From Desulfococcus sp. 4484_241 (lineage in GTDB: Bacteria; Desulfobacterota; Desulfobacteria; Desulfobacterales; Desulfosudaceae), in the NCBI GenBank assembly GCA_002085115.1, contig MZGQ01000017.1, positions 1 to 32,630 on the forward strand: a stretch of 32,630 bases of DNA, read 5' to 3'. The notes below the pieces were generated by a model. That model saw only the letters and a list, made by a program, of their open reading frames with translations, ran no database searches and was not told the origin of the DNA. Shown here in pieces: positions 9,881 through 19,879 of this stretch (its first letter is position 1; each line of letters starts with the position of its first letter). Both the position numbers and the translations under genes were made by a program.

Positions 9881-11419
9881 TTATATCATATCCCCCATCG
9901 ACACCGGATGGCGTTTCAGGTATTCAAGACGGTTTAAACCGTTTATATATGCTTTTGCGCTTGCCGTGATGATATCAGGGTCAGCTCCCCGTCCCAGTGC
10001 GACAAGTCCTTTCTCTTTCAGCCTGACAGTGACCTCGCCCTGCGAATCGGTGCCGCCGGACAGCGCACTCACCGTGAACCTCAGCATTTCCGATTCTGTG
10101 CCGGTGATATCTGCAATGGCCCTGTATGTCGCATCGATAGGGCCGTTACCGGTGCTCTCTTTTTCAACAGGTTTCCCGTTTACTATCATACCTACGCGCG
10201 CCAGTGGAGAAACCCTGTTTCCGCTTACCACGTGCAGAGTGTCAAGTATAAACATCTCAGAGATATCCATGATGTTTTCAGAAACAAGAATTTCGAGATC
10301 TTCGTCAACGATGTTCTTTTTCTTGTCTGCAAGTTCCTTGAATTTTGTAAATATTGTATCGAGTTCCCGGGGTGACAGCCTGTAACCCAGATCCCTTAAA
10401 CGGTCGTTAAGCGCCTTTCTGCCGGAGTGTTTGCCAAGCACGAGGGTGCTGCTGCTGACTCCCACAGTTTCAGGCCGCATGATTTCATAAGTCATGGGGT
10501 TTTTCAGCATGCCATCCTGGTGGATGCCGGCTTCGTGCGCAAAGGCGTTGGCCCCGACTATAGCCTTGTTGGGCTGTACGATCATACCGGTTAACATGCT
10601 TACCAGCCGGCTGGTGGGATAGATTTTGGTTGTATCGATACCGGTGGTCAGAGGGTAACAGTTGGACCGTGTTTTTATCGCCATTACCACCTCTTCCATA
10701 GAGGTGTTGCCGGCACGTTCCCCTATGCCGTTGATAGTGACTTCCGCCTGCCTTGCCCCGGCCGAAAGCGCAGCAAGGGTATTGGCTGTAGCCAGCCCCA
10801 GGTCGTTATGGCAGTGGACGCTTATGACGGCCCTGTGCACGTTGGGAGTGTGTTTCTTTACATATTTTACAAGTTCTGCAAACTCTTCGGGGATAGCGTA
10901 CCCTACAGTGTCAGGGATGTTTATGGTTGTTGCCCCCGCTTCAATGGCGGCTTCAAATATCCGGCACAAAAAGTCACGGTCGCTCCGTGAAGCATCCTCG
11001 GCCGAGAACTCTACATCGTCGGTAAATTTTTTTGCATATTTTATTCCGGCAACAGCGCTTTCGACCACCTGCTCTCTTGACATCCTGAGCTTGTGCTCCA
11101 TGTGGATGTCCGATGTGGCTATAAAAACATGAATTCTGGGCTTGACGGCACCGGATACTGCCGCCCATGCCTTGTCAATATCTTCCTTGTTGGTTCTTGC
11201 AAGCCCGGCCACGGAAGAGGCCTTGAGATGCTGGGCGACCTGGGAAACCGCCTCCATGTCTCCTTTTGATGCAGCAGGAAAACCGGCCTCGATTATGTCA
11301 ACACCAAGTTCTTCAAGGCGTGAAGCGATCCGAAGTTTTTCCGCCACGTTCATACTGGCGCCTGGTGATTGCTCTCCGTCCCTCAGTGTCGTATCAAATA
11401 TGATTACTCTGTCAGCCAT
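9881..11419 (-). CDS. leuA: 2-isopropylmalate synthase
   Basis: MADRVIIFDTTLRDGEQSPGASMNVAEKLRIASRLEELGVDIIEAGFPAAS...; C-terminal LeuA regulatory domain; ATG at 11419. Confidence 0.96.
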   Translation of the reverse strand: MADRVIIFDTTLRDGEQSPGASMNVAEKLRIASRLEELGVDIIEAGFPAASKGDMEAVSQVAQHLKASSVAGLARTNKEDIDKAWAAVSGAVKPRIHVFIATSDIHMEHKLRMSREQVVESAVAGIKYAKKFTDDVEFSAEDASRSDRDFLCRIFEAAIEAGATTINIPDTVGYAIPEEFAELVKYVKKHTPNVHRAVISVHCHNDLGLATANTLAALSAGARQAEVTINGIGERAGNTSMEEVVMAIKTRSNCYPLTTGIDTTKIYPTSRLVSMLTGMIVQPNKAIVGANAFAHEAGIHQDGMLKNPMTYEIMRPETVGVSSSTLVLGKHSGRKALNDRLRDLGYRLSPRELDTIFTKFKELADKKKNIVDEDLEILVSENIMDISEMFILDTLHVVSGNRVSPLARVGMIVNGKPVEKESTGNGPIDATYRAIADITGTESEMLRFTVSALSGGTDSQGEVTVRLKEKGLVALGRGADPDIITASAKAYINGLNRLEYLKRHPVSMGDMI

Positions 11420-11436
11420 TTCCAATTAATCCAAGC

Positions 11437-13050
11437 TTATTTTTTGAGTTCCTTTGCAAGTTTGTATTGACAGCTGTCAGCAAGAGCATCCCAGCTGGCC
11501 TCTATAATATCCTCAGATACCCCGATTGTTCCCCATACCTCATCCTCATCCCTTGATTCGATAAAGACTCTGACCTTGGCGGATGTCCCGTCACGGCCGT
11601 CCAGTACCCTTACCTTGAAATCCACCAGCTGCATCGCGTCAAGGCCAAGCGAATCCGGATAAAACTCTGCTATGGCTTTTCGAAGGGCTCTGTCAAGGGC
11701 GCTTACCGGGCCGTCACCGTCAGAGGAAGCAACTGTTTCACTTGAGCCGACCGCCAGTCGTATTGTTGCGTGGGAGCTGCACGGTCGATCCGCCTCTTTG
11801 TCGATGGTGACGCGGAAAGATTTCAGCTCGAAAAGAGGCCTGAACTGTCCTGTTATCTTTTCCATCACGATCTTGAAGGAGCCGTCAGCAGCCTCGAACT
11901 GGAATCCATCAAGCTCGAGCATCTTTATTTCCGATACGATCCTGTCGACATCGAAATGCTCGGAGCCCGTATCTATTCCAAGTTCCCTGGCTTTATAGGT
12001 GATGTTGCTTCTGCCCGACAGATCGGATACAAGTACTCGTCTCTGGTTGCCCACAAGTTCGGGATCTATGTGTTCGTATGCTCTTGAGTTTTTCATTATC
12101 GCGCTTACATGGATTCCGCCTTTGTGAGAAAAGGCGCTTTTTCCCACAAAAGGCCTGCTGTTCAATGGTGTCATGTTTGCCGTTTCGCTTATAAAGCGCG
12201 ATATTTTTTTAAGTTTTTTCAGGTTTTCGGCGGTAATGCACGAACGCCCCATTTTCAAGGCCAGGATGGGGATTATCGATGTAAGATCAGCGTTCCCGCA
12301 GCGTTCTCCGTATCCGTTGATAGTGCCCTGGACAATGGTTGCCCCCCCCCTTATCCCTGCTATGGTGTTTGCTACTGCAAGACCGCAGTCGTTGTGGGTG
12401 TGTATACCAATTTTTATCCGGGAACCGCCCTGGCCGTCCGGGAATTCTGCGGCGAATATATCCGCCACCTTCTGTGTTATAGCTTCAATATCGTGGGGCA
12501 GGGTACCCCCGTTTGTATCGCACAGAATGATCGCGTCCGCTCCGGCCCGGGCTGCGGCAAGAACCGCATCCAAAGCGTACTCCCCGTTATCCCGGTATCC
12601 ATCAAAAAAATGCTCTGCGTCAAAGAAAAGTTCACGGTCATGCGATTTAACATACTCCACGGAATCCCGGATCATGGACAGGTTCAACTCAAGAGTATTG
12701 TTCATAACCTCGGTTACGTGGAGGTCCCAGGTTTTCCCTACAAGTGCTATAGCCGGCGCCTCACATTCAATAAGGAGCCTGAGGTTTTGATCCTCTTCTG
12801 CCGAAAGTCCGGATCTGCGTGTTGCGCCAAAGGCGGTGAGTTTTGCGTTTTTGAACTTTATATCTTTTGCAAGTTCAAAAAAACTGATGTCTCTCGGGTT
12901 GGAGCCCGGCCAGCCTCCTTCGATATAATGTACGCCGAAATCATCGAGATACCTGGCGATCCTCAGCTTTTCATCCACGGTAAAGTCGATGTTTTCGCCC
13001 TGCATTCCGTCCCTGAGCGTGGTGTCATATATCAGGATATCCTGTTTCAA
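11437..13050 (-). CDS. cimA: (R)-citramalate synthase
   Basis: [58 protein letters not shown], the CimA-type variant of the LeuA family signature. Confidence 0.93.
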   Translation of the reverse strand: MKQDILIYDTTLRDGMQGENIDFTVDEKLRIARYLDDFGVHYIEGGWPGSNPRDISFFELAKDIKFKNAKLTAFGATRRSGLSAEEDQNLRLLIECEAPAIALVGKTWDLHVTEVMNNTLELNLSMIRDSVEYVKSHDRELFFDAEHFFDGYRDNGEYALDAVLAAARAGADAIILCDTNGGTLPHDIEAITQKVADIFAAEFPDGQGGSRIKIGIHTHNDCGLAVANTIAGIRGGATIVQGTINGYGERCGNADLTSIIPILALKMGRSCITAENLKKLKKISRFISETANMTPLNSRPFVGKSAFSHKGGIHVSAIMKNSRAYEHIDPELVGNQRRVLVSDLSGRSNITYKARELGIDTGSEHFDVDRIVSEIKMLELDGFQFEAADGSFKIVMEKITGQFRPLFELKSFRVTIDKEADRPCSSHATIRLAVGSSETVASSDGDGPVSALDRALRKAIAEFYPDSLGLDAMQLVDFKVRVLDGRDGTSAKVRVFIESRDEDEVWGTIGVSEDIIEASWDALADSCQYKLAKELKK

Positions 13051-13130
13051 AACCCGAACCTTTCCTCCAATGACCGCAATCGGAGTCAGGCAATAACAAA
13101 TAAGTGTAATATGCTACGACGATATAAACG

Positions 13131-13165
13131 GCGGGGCAGTTGCCTGTCTTACCGCCCCGCTTTTT
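13131..13165 (+). terminator. GC-rich hairpin between cimA and ilvC, T-run on the + side
   Basis: GCGGGGC-agttgcctgtcttacc-GCCCCGC-TTTTT. The U-run lies on the + strand although flanking genes are on -, so function is uncertain. Confidence 0.4.
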
Positions 13166-13182
13166 GGCAACCCTCCGATCAT

Positions 13183-14241
13183 TTACTGTTTCTTTTTGCG
13201 GTTTTCCGGTCTGAGGGCTCTCACTGCGGCACCGGCCCTCCACATTTCGGAGTTCTTGATGGCGTTCAGTTCTTCTGTAAGTTTTTTCTTGTAATCCGGG
13301 GCACTGTTTGCCTCAAGAACCCGCTTTGTTTCTTCCCCGTTCTTGACACGTTCGTAGAGTTCGTCAAAAACAGGAGCCACGGCGTCCCTGAACCTGGGCG
13401 CCCAATCAAGCGCCCCCCTCTGGGCAGTGGCGCTGCAGTTTGCGAACATCCAGTCCATACCGTTTTCCGCCACAAGCCTTATCAAACTTTGTGTCAACTC
13501 TTCTACAGTTTCATTGAAGGCCTCGCTGGGAGAGTGCCCATGTTTTCTAAGGACGTTGTATTGGGCCTCCATCGTGCCGGCGAGGCATCCCATCAGGACC
13601 CCCCGTTCTCCCGTAAGATCGCTGTAAACCTCGTTTTCAAAGGTCGTCGGGAAAAGATAGCCGGATCCGATCGCTATTCCAAGGGCCAGTGTCCGTTCCT
13701 CAGCCCTGCCGGTGTAGTCCTGGAATACTGCGTAGCTGGAGTTGATACCGCTTCCATCCAGGAAATTGCGCCTGACGTTTGTTCCTGAACCCTTTGGAGC
13801 GACCATGATAACATCTATATTTTCCGGCGGTATTATCCCTGTCTGTTCTTTGTAGACAATGGCAAAGCCGTGCGAAAAATATAGTGCGTCACCCTCGTTA
13901 AGGAACTCTTTAATTTTGGGCCATACAGCGACCTGCCCTGCGTCAGACAGCAGCATTTTTATAATGGTTCCCCGTTTGACGGCCTCTTCAATCGGGAACA
14001 GCGTCTCACCGGGCACAAAACCGTCCGCTATGGCTTTTTCCCAATATTCGTCACCTTCGAGTTGCCCGATGATTACTTCAAATCCGTTATCTTTGAGGTT
14101 TAATGCCTGGGCAGGGCCCTGTACACCATACCCAAGCACGGCGATGCGCTCGTTTTTGAGCACTTCCCTGGCCTTTTCAAGAGGGAACTCTTCAGAGGTC
14201 ACCACGTTTTCCTCAACACCTCCAAAATCGATCTTCGGCAT
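13183..14241 (-). CDS. ilvC: Ketol-acid reductoisomerase
   Basis: ERIAVLGYGVQGPAQALNLKDNGFEVIIGQLEGDEYWEKA...LLSDAGQVAVWP...APKGSGTNVRRNFLDGSGINSSYAV. Confidence 0.96.
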   Translation of the reverse strand: MPKIDFGGVEENVVTSEEFPLEKAREVLKNERIAVLGYGVQGPAQALNLKDNGFEVIIGQLEGDEYWEKAIADGFVPGETLFPIEEAVKRGTIIKMLLSDAGQVAVWPKIKEFLNEGDALYFSHGFAIVYKEQTGIIPPENIDVIMVAPKGSGTNVRRNFLDGSGINSSYAVFQDYTGRAEERTLALGIAIGSGYLFPTTFENEVYSDLTGERGVLMGCLAGTMEAQYNVLRKHGHSPSEAFNETVEELTQSLIRLVAENGMDWMFANCSATAQRGALDWAPRFRDAVAPVFDELYERVKNGEETKRVLEANSAPDYKKKLTEELNAIKNSEMWRAGAAVRALRPENRKKKQ

Positions 14242-14292
14242 TTTAAATCTCCTTATTTATGTTGTTGATAATTGGAAAGTTGTAAATTACCC

Positions 14293-14787
14293 CTATTTTT
14301 TCCTGTTGGAATCGCGCTGAAGGGCTATGGGGCCGGTGCGTGCTATCTCCTTTATGCCCATTGGCTGTAGCAGGGTAAGGAACGCCTTGAGTTTATCCTC
14401 GTTGCCGGTTACTTCTATTATGTAGTTAGTGGGCCCAACGTCAACCACCTTGGCGCGAAAAATATCCACTATGCGAAGGATCTCTGCCCTGTTTTCCGGT
14501 TTTGCCCTGACTTGTACCAGAACAAGTTCCCTTTGGACATAACTTGTTCCCGTCAGGTCAAGTACCTTTATTACGTTTATGAGTTTGTTAAGCTGCTTTT
14601 TTATCTGTTCGATTATGGCATCATCACCCATTGTCACCATGGTGACACGTGATACCATGGGGTCTGTTGTTGCGGCAACGCAAAGACTTTCGATGTTGTA
14701 GCCCCTGCCGCTGAACAGACCGGCAATCCTGGAAAGGACACCGGGCTGATTGTCAACGAGAATGGAAAGGATGTGTTTAGTGTTCAT
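14293..14787 (-). CDS. ilvN: Acetolactate synthase small (regulatory) subunit
   Basis: MNTKHILSILVDNQPGVLSRIAGLFSGRGYNIESLCVAATTDPMVSRVTMV. Confidence 0.96.
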   Translation of the reverse strand: MNTKHILSILVDNQPGVLSRIAGLFSGRGYNIESLCVAATTDPMVSRVTMVTMGDDAIIEQIKKQLNKLINVIKVLDLTGTSYVQRELVLVQVRAKPENRAEILRIVDIFRAKVVDVGPTNYIIEVTGNEDKLKAFLTLLQPMGIKEIARTGPIALQRDSNRKK

Positions 14788-14806
14788 AGGTTAACCCCTT
14801 GAAATA

Positions 14807-16504
14807 TTATACCAGAATCATATTGGTTATAGGAGAGCCCGCAGGCACCATGGGATAAACGTTTTCCTCTCTTTCAACCTTGAAATCCATGATAACCGGT
14901 TTGGGGGTTGCAAGAGCCTCTTTTATTACAGGTTCCACCTCTTTCGGTTTCGTGGCTCTCAGTCCTACGGCGCCGTAGGCTTCGGCCAGCTTTACAAAAT
15001 CAGGTGCCGCTGTTATATCTGTCCATGCGTAACGCCTGTCATAGAAAAGCTCCTGCCACTGGCGAACCATTCCAAGAAAGCTGTTGTTGAGAATAGCCAC
15101 TTTTACAGGAAGGTCATGGCTTACCGCTGTCATCATCTCCTGAATGTTCATCTGTATGCTGCCGTCGCCTGCTATGTCAATGACTATACTTTCCGGACTC
15201 GCCACCTGGGCGCCCACTGCGGCCGGCAGTCCAAACCCCATGACTCCAAGGCCTCCGGAAGTGATGAATTGGCCTGGCCTCTTAAAGTGGTAATACTGCG
15301 CTGCCCACATCTGGTTCTGCCCGACCTCCGTTGTGATTATGGCATCTCCTTTAGTGAGTTCATACAGTTTTTCGACCACGTACTGCGGTTTTATGCTGTT
15401 TTCCCCTTGAACATAGGAAAGGGGCTTGGTCTTTTTCCATTCCTCTATCTGTTTCATCCATTCTGTGCGTGCTTTTTTTGTGGAGGAGTCAAGCCGCACC
15501 TTCTTTTCGGTTATCATGCGGTTCAGCCTGGCAAGGGCTGCCTTGCAGTCTCCAACTATTGGAATGGCTACCTTGACGTTTTTCTGGATCGATGTGGGGT
15601 CTATATCTATATGCACGATCTTTGCATTTGAAGCGAACTCGTCGGTTTTGCCTGTTACACGGTCATCAAACCTCACACCTATGGCAATCATGAGGTCACA
15701 GTTCGCAAGACACATGTTCGCCCGGAATGTTCCATGCATACCCGGCATTCCAAGCCACAACGGATCCGTTGCCGGAAAGGCGCCAAGCCCCATAAGTGAA
15801 GATGTCACCGGTATCCCTGTTTTTTTTGCAAAGCTTGTAAGCTCCTTTGCGGCGTTTGAAAAGGTTATCCCGCCGCCGGAAAATATAACAGGTCTTTTTG
15901 AAGATTTTACAAGGTCCAGTACCTTTTGAAGCTGTTTTACGTTCGGTTCATAATTGGGGTTGTACGATTTGAGTTTAATGGTTTTTGGTGCGTTGTATTC
16001 AGATTTTGAATTAATTACGTCCTTAGGAAGATCTATCAGAACGGGCCCGGGCCTTCCCGACCGTGCGATGTAAAACGCTTCCCTTATGGTTCGGGCCAGA
16101 TCTTTCACGTCCTTTACCAGATAGTTGTGCTTTGTGCATGGTCTGGATATGCCTACTATATCCACTTCCTGAAAAGCGTCGTTTCCTATCAGGGGGGTTG
16201 GGACCTGCCCGGTAAGAACAACCACCGGTATGGAATCCATATAGGCTGAAGCGATCCCTGTAATGGTGTTTGTTGCCCCGGGTCCTGAAGTGACAAGTGC
16301 CACACCTGTTTTACCGGTCACCCTTGCGTAGGCGTCAGCGGCATGAACCGCTCCCTGTTCCTGGCGAACGAGTATATGCCGGAAATCGGTGTTAAGCAGC
16401 TCGTTATAGATATCAAGCACGGCACCTCCGGGATATCCAAATATAACTTCCACCTCTTCTTCCTTGAGAGCCTTCATTACTATTTGAGCACCAGTATACT
16501 CCAT
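14807..16504 (-). CDS. ilvB: Acetolactate synthase large (catalytic) subunit
   Basis: MEYTGAQIVMKALKEEEVEVIFGYPGGAVLDIYNEL...HVRQEQGAVHAADAYAR-type ThDP N-domain; likely start ATG 16504 rather than 16543. Confidence 0.95.
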   Translation of the reverse strand: MEYTGAQIVMKALKEEEVEVIFGYPGGAVLDIYNELLNTDFRHILVRQEQGAVHAADAYARVTGKTGVALVTSGPGATNTITGIASAYMDSIPVVVLTGQVPTPLIGNDAFQEVDIVGISRPCTKHNYLVKDVKDLARTIREAFYIARSGRPGPVLIDLPKDVINSKSEYNAPKTIKLKSYNPNYEPNVKQLQKVLDLVKSSKRPVIFSGGGITFSNAAKELTSFAKKTGIPVTSSLMGLGAFPATDPLWLGMPGMHGTFRANMCLANCDLMIAIGVRFDDRVTGKTDEFASNAKIVHIDIDPTSIQKNVKVAIPIVGDCKAALARLNRMITEKKVRLDSSTKKARTEWMKQIEEWKKTKPLSYVQGENSIKPQYVVEKLYELTKGDAIITTEVGQNQMWAAQYYHFKRPGQFITSGGLGVMGFGLPAAVGAQVASPESIVIDIAGDGSIQMNIQEMMTAVSHDLPVKVAILNNSFLGMVRQWQELFYDRRYAWTDITAAPDFVKLAEAYGAVGLRATKPKEVEPVIKEALATPKPVIMDFKVEREENVYPMVPAGSPITNMILV

Positions 16505-16520
16505 GTCCACCAATCCTTTT

Positions 16521-18119
16521 CTATTTCTCTTTGAATATTGCACCTGTATTGGCCGAAGAAACCATTCGCGCGTAACGAGCCATGTATCCCCTGGTTATCT
16601 TCGGGGCAGGTTTTTCCCATTTTGCCACTCTTTCGCTGATTTCATTTTCATCGAGTCGCAGGGATATCTTTTTTGCAGGGATGTCTATTGTGATGGTGTC
16701 GCCATCCCGCACAATCGCGATCGGGCCTCCTTCCATGGCTTCCGGTGATACATGTCCTATTGCAGCGCCCCTGGTTCCACCGGAAAACCTGCCGTCAGTC
16801 AGAAGCGCAACCTTGTCATCCAGACCCATACCGGCAAGAGCTGAAGTGGGAGTAAGCATCTCGCGCATGCCTGGACCGCCCTTCGGGCCTTCATAACGGA
16901 TGACAATCACGTCACCAGGTTTTATTTTGCCCCCCATTATAGCCTCTGTTGCGTCCTCTTCAGAATCAAAAACCCTTGCAGGCCCTTCGCAGACCATCAT
17001 GGCATCAACAACGGCGGACTGTTTTACCACGCATCCATCAGGAGCAAGATTGCCGAACAGAACCGCAAGGCCTCCTTCCGCATGGTGCGGATTGCTGACT
17101 GTGCGTATAACAGCGTCATCAGCATCTTTGGCGTTGGCAATGTTTTCTCCCACTGTTTTACCGTTCACAGTTATACAGTCGGTATCTATAAGCCCGGCTT
17201 TGGCAAGCTCCTTCATTATTGCCTGTATACCGCCTGCCGCGTTAAGATCTTCAATGTGATTCGGCCCTGCAGGGCTGAGGGAACACAGGTGAGGCGTTGA
17301 CTTGCTTATTTCATTTATCAGTTCGAGGTTTATCGGCACACCCGCCTCGTTGGCTATTGCCGTAAGGTGAAGAACCGTGTTGGTAGAGCATCCAAGCGCC
17401 ATGTCAACGGCAAGGGCGTTTCTGAAAGCCTTTTTGGTCAATATTTTGTCCGGCGTTATATTTTCACGGTAAAGATCAAGTATCCGCATGCCCGCCTTTT
17501 TTGCCATGCGCACGCGTTCCGACATGACAGCCGGAACAGTCCCGTTGCCGGGCAGGCCCATACCAACGGCCTCGGTCAGACAGTTCATGGAGTTTGCGGT
17601 AAACATCCCCGCACATGATCCGCAGGTGGGACATGCAGAATCTTCTATCATACGCAGTTCATCATCTGTCATCTTACCGTTTTTGACGGCCCCAACTGCT
17701 TCGAATACCGAGATCAGGTCCACCTTTTTGTCTCTGTCAGCCGGGTGCCTTCCGGCCAGCATCGGCCCTCCGCTGATGAAAATGGCATCAAACGCGTGTG
17801 CAATTGCCATGATCTCCACCGAATCGGCAATCAGTTCGCGGCTTCCCAGGGAGTATTTCATGCCGATGTGGTTCATGGCTATTCCGTCACACACGCCTAT
17901 GGTTGAAAATTCAACCGGAGTTCCGCCAGCCATGTATACACCGTCCTTTACCGCGCGTGCAATTTTGTCAAGGTCGACATGGCCCGGTATTATTTCGTTG
18001 GCCGAGTTTACGATACCAATGATGGGGCGTTCGATCTCCTCATCCGTGTAACCAATCGATTTCAGCAGCGAGCGGTGCGGTGCCCTTGTCAACCCCTGTT
18101 TCATTAAATTGCTTTTCAT
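16521..18119 (-). CDS. ilvD: Dihydroxy-acid dehydratase
   Basis: [49 protein letters not shown]...[35 protein letters not shown]. Confidence 0.96.
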   Translation of the reverse strand: MKSNLMKQGLTRAPHRSLLKSIGYTDEEIERPIIGIVNSANEIIPGHVDLDKIARAVKDGVYMAGGTPVEFSTIGVCDGIAMNHIGMKYSLGSRELIADSVEIMAIAHAFDAIFISGGPMLAGRHPADRDKKVDLISVFEAVGAVKNGKMTDDELRMIEDSACPTCGSCAGMFTANSMNCLTEAVGMGLPGNGTVPAVMSERVRMAKKAGMRILDLYRENITPDKILTKKAFRNALAVDMALGCSTNTVLHLTAIANEAGVPINLELINEISKSTPHLCSLSPAGPNHIEDLNAAGGIQAIMKELAKAGLIDTDCITVNGKTVGENIANAKDADDAVIRTVSNPHHAEGGLAVLFGNLAPDGCVVKQSAVVDAMMVCEGPARVFDSEEDATEAIMGGKIKPGDVIVIRYEGPKGGPGMREMLTPTSALAGMGLDDKVALLTDGRFSGGTRGAAIGHVSPEAMEGGPIAIVRDGDTITIDIPAKKISLRLDENEISERVAKWEKPAPKITRGYMARYARMVSSANTGAIFKEK

Positions 18120-18140
18120 GTCGCCTCCTCATGTTTGGTG

Positions 18141-18176
18141 AAAAAAAAACCGTTATCATCCGGCTGATAACGGTTT
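18141..18176 (-). terminator. Attenuator terminator hairpin in the ilvD leader
   Basis: Minus strand AAACCGTTATCA-GCCGGA-TGATAACGGTTT followed by an uninterrupted T-run: perfect 12-bp stem plus U-tract, immediately upstream of ilvD. Confidence 0.9.
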
Positions 18177-18209
18177 GTCTGGAAATTGTTTCTTTTGGTT
18201 AAGCCATTA

Positions 18210-18314
18210 TCAGCCGATCACTCGCCCGCAGGAGAGCAAAAGTACGCCTACAAGAAGGCTCATACGCCTAATAATTATGCCTGAATACCGGCTGATACTG
18301 GCAATGATTTCCAT
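18210..18314 (-). CDS. Branched-chain amino acid leader peptide (34 aa) of an ilv attenuator
   Basis: ATG 18314 preceded by GAAAAGG (8-nt spacing): MEIIASISRYSGIIIRRMSLLVGVLLLSCGRVIG*, with 7 Ile, 5 Leu and 3 Val in 34 residues, directly 5' of overlapping antiterminator/terminator elements and ilvD. Confidence 0.87.
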   Translation of the reverse strand: MEIIASISRYSGIIIRRMSLLVGVLLLSCGRVIG

Positions 18315-18346
18315 TTGCTTTACCTTTTCACTATTTAAAATCGCTA

Positions 18347-18374
18347 ATTACCACCCGCATTCCATATATGTCAA
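18347..18374 (-). promoter_or_regulatory. Candidate sigma70-type promoter for the ilv leader transcript
   Basis: Perfect TTGACA (18369-18374 on -), 16-nt spacer, then GGTAAT (18347-18352, 4/6 match to TATAAT). Confidence 0.5.
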
Positions 18375-18731
18375 GGTTATTTTCCTGCTTTTTTTATTTT
18401 GTGACTTTATTTTCAGAAGAATAAAACAAAGGGTGTGGCAAAAACAGGTTGGATTGCAAAAGAAACGCTATTACTGTGCAGCCTTTGCCCGGCCTTATCT
18501 TTACAAGCGTCCGGCTGCGGCTTGTGAAAATCATTGCCATATTATTTTAATAGTGCGATTATTTGCATTTATGGGAATTTGGTCCAAGCGTGCAGGCAGT
18601 TTTGGCTAACCGCTGAAAAATTAAAAAAATGACCGGCATTGATTAAAAACGTTGAAAATCAGGGGGCATTTGGCTAAATCGGATTAGTAGCCAATCATCG
18701 TGGTTATTATTGTTGATAAGGGGATGATCAT

Positions 18732-19769
18732 ATGATCAGGACTGCTGTTATAGGAGCGACGGGATATGCCGGTGCTGAGCTTGTGCGCCTGCTTGCCGGG
18801 CACCCTGATGTCACAATAACGGATATCACGTCCCGACAGTATGCGGACGTGCCTTTTGAAAAGGTTTATCCTGCCACAAGAGGATCTGTTGGCCTGGTTT
18901 GCGAAAAGCTTTCTGTCGATGCCATATGCAGAAATGCGGATATCGTGTTCACGGCGCTTCCACACAAACTGCCGATGAGTATTGTCCCGGAAATTTTGGA
19001 GTATGGCAAAAAGGTTATCGACCTTTCGGCCGATTTCAGATTTTCCGATGTGGATACCTATGAGCTTTATTACCAGCACCATACTGCCGGGGAGCTTTGC
19101 AGGAAAAGCGTTTACGGGCTTTCAGAGGTCTATACCGACAGCATTAAAACCGCAGAGCTCGTGGGTAATCCGGGGTGCTACCCCACGAGTATTCTGCTTC
19201 CGCTTGTCCCGCTTGTGAAAGCAGGCCTTGTTCATACATCCTCAATCATAGCGGATTCCAAGTCCGGTGTGAGTGGCGCAGGCAGGTCGCCGTCCCTTGG
19301 CACTCATATATGCGAAGTGGGAGAGTCCTTCAAGGCTTACAAGGTTGCGGAGCACAGGCATGCTCCTGAAATTGAGGAAATTCTTTGCCGGGAAGCCGGA
19401 GTGCCCGTTTCCCTTACGTTTGTGCCCCATCTGGTTCCCATGAATCGAGGCATGCTGTCAACCGTTTATGCGGATGTCGCAGAAGGGGTGTCGGAAGAGG
19501 ATATCATTGAATGTATCGCTGCCTATTATAATGGCAGGCGGTTTATCAGGCTTTGCGAACCAGGCAGGTTCCCTGAAACCCGACACGTGAGGGGAAGTAA
19601 TTTCTGCGATATAGGCGTAAAGCTTGACAAACGTGCCGGTAAGGCGATCCTGGTTTCTGTTGTTGACAACCTTGTGAAGGGAGCTGCGGGCCAGGCGGTT
19701 CAGAACATGAACATAATGTTTGGTATTGACGAGGCAACGGGGCTTGATATGATACCGTTTCCGGTTTAA
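18732..19769 (+). CDS. argC: N-acetyl-gamma-glutamyl-phosphate reductase
   Basis: MIRTAVIGATGYAGAELVRLLAGHPDVTITDITSRQYADVPFEKVYP...VGNPGCYPTSILLPLVPLVKAGL...KSGVSGAGR. Confidence 0.96.
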   Translation: MIRTAVIGATGYAGAELVRLLAGHPDVTITDITSRQYADVPFEKVYPATRGSVGLVCEKLSVDAICRNADIVFTALPHKLPMSIVPEILEYGKKVIDLSADFRFSDVDTYELYYQHHTAGELCRKSVYGLSEVYTDSIKTAELVGNPGCYPTSILLPLVPLVKAGLVHTSSIIADSKSGVSGAGRSPSLGTHICEVGESFKAYKVAEHRHAPEIEEILCREAGVPVSLTFVPHLVPMNRGMLSTVYADVAEGVSEEDIIECIAAYYNGRRFIRLCEPGRFPETRHVRGSNFCDIGVKLDKRAGKAILVSVVDNLVKGAAGQAVQNMNIMFGIDEATGLDMIPFPV

Positions 19770-19879
19770 AGATTTACGGGCCCGGCAGTTTTTCGGGTAA
19801 ACGGAGTGTTAAAGAGAAATTCCAGCCGTTGTGGCTTTTGTTTGCTTTTTAAAATTACAACTATGAAAGGAGCATCGAG

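Noticed and set aside
12109-13788. 559-aa plus-strand ORF
   Set aside because: Antisense to cimA and ilvC, which match their families over full length; no RBS or recognisable domain.
18175-18609. 144-aa plus-strand ORF upstream of argC
   Set aside because: Antisense to the ilv attenuator and leader peptide; composition not protein-like and no credible start context.
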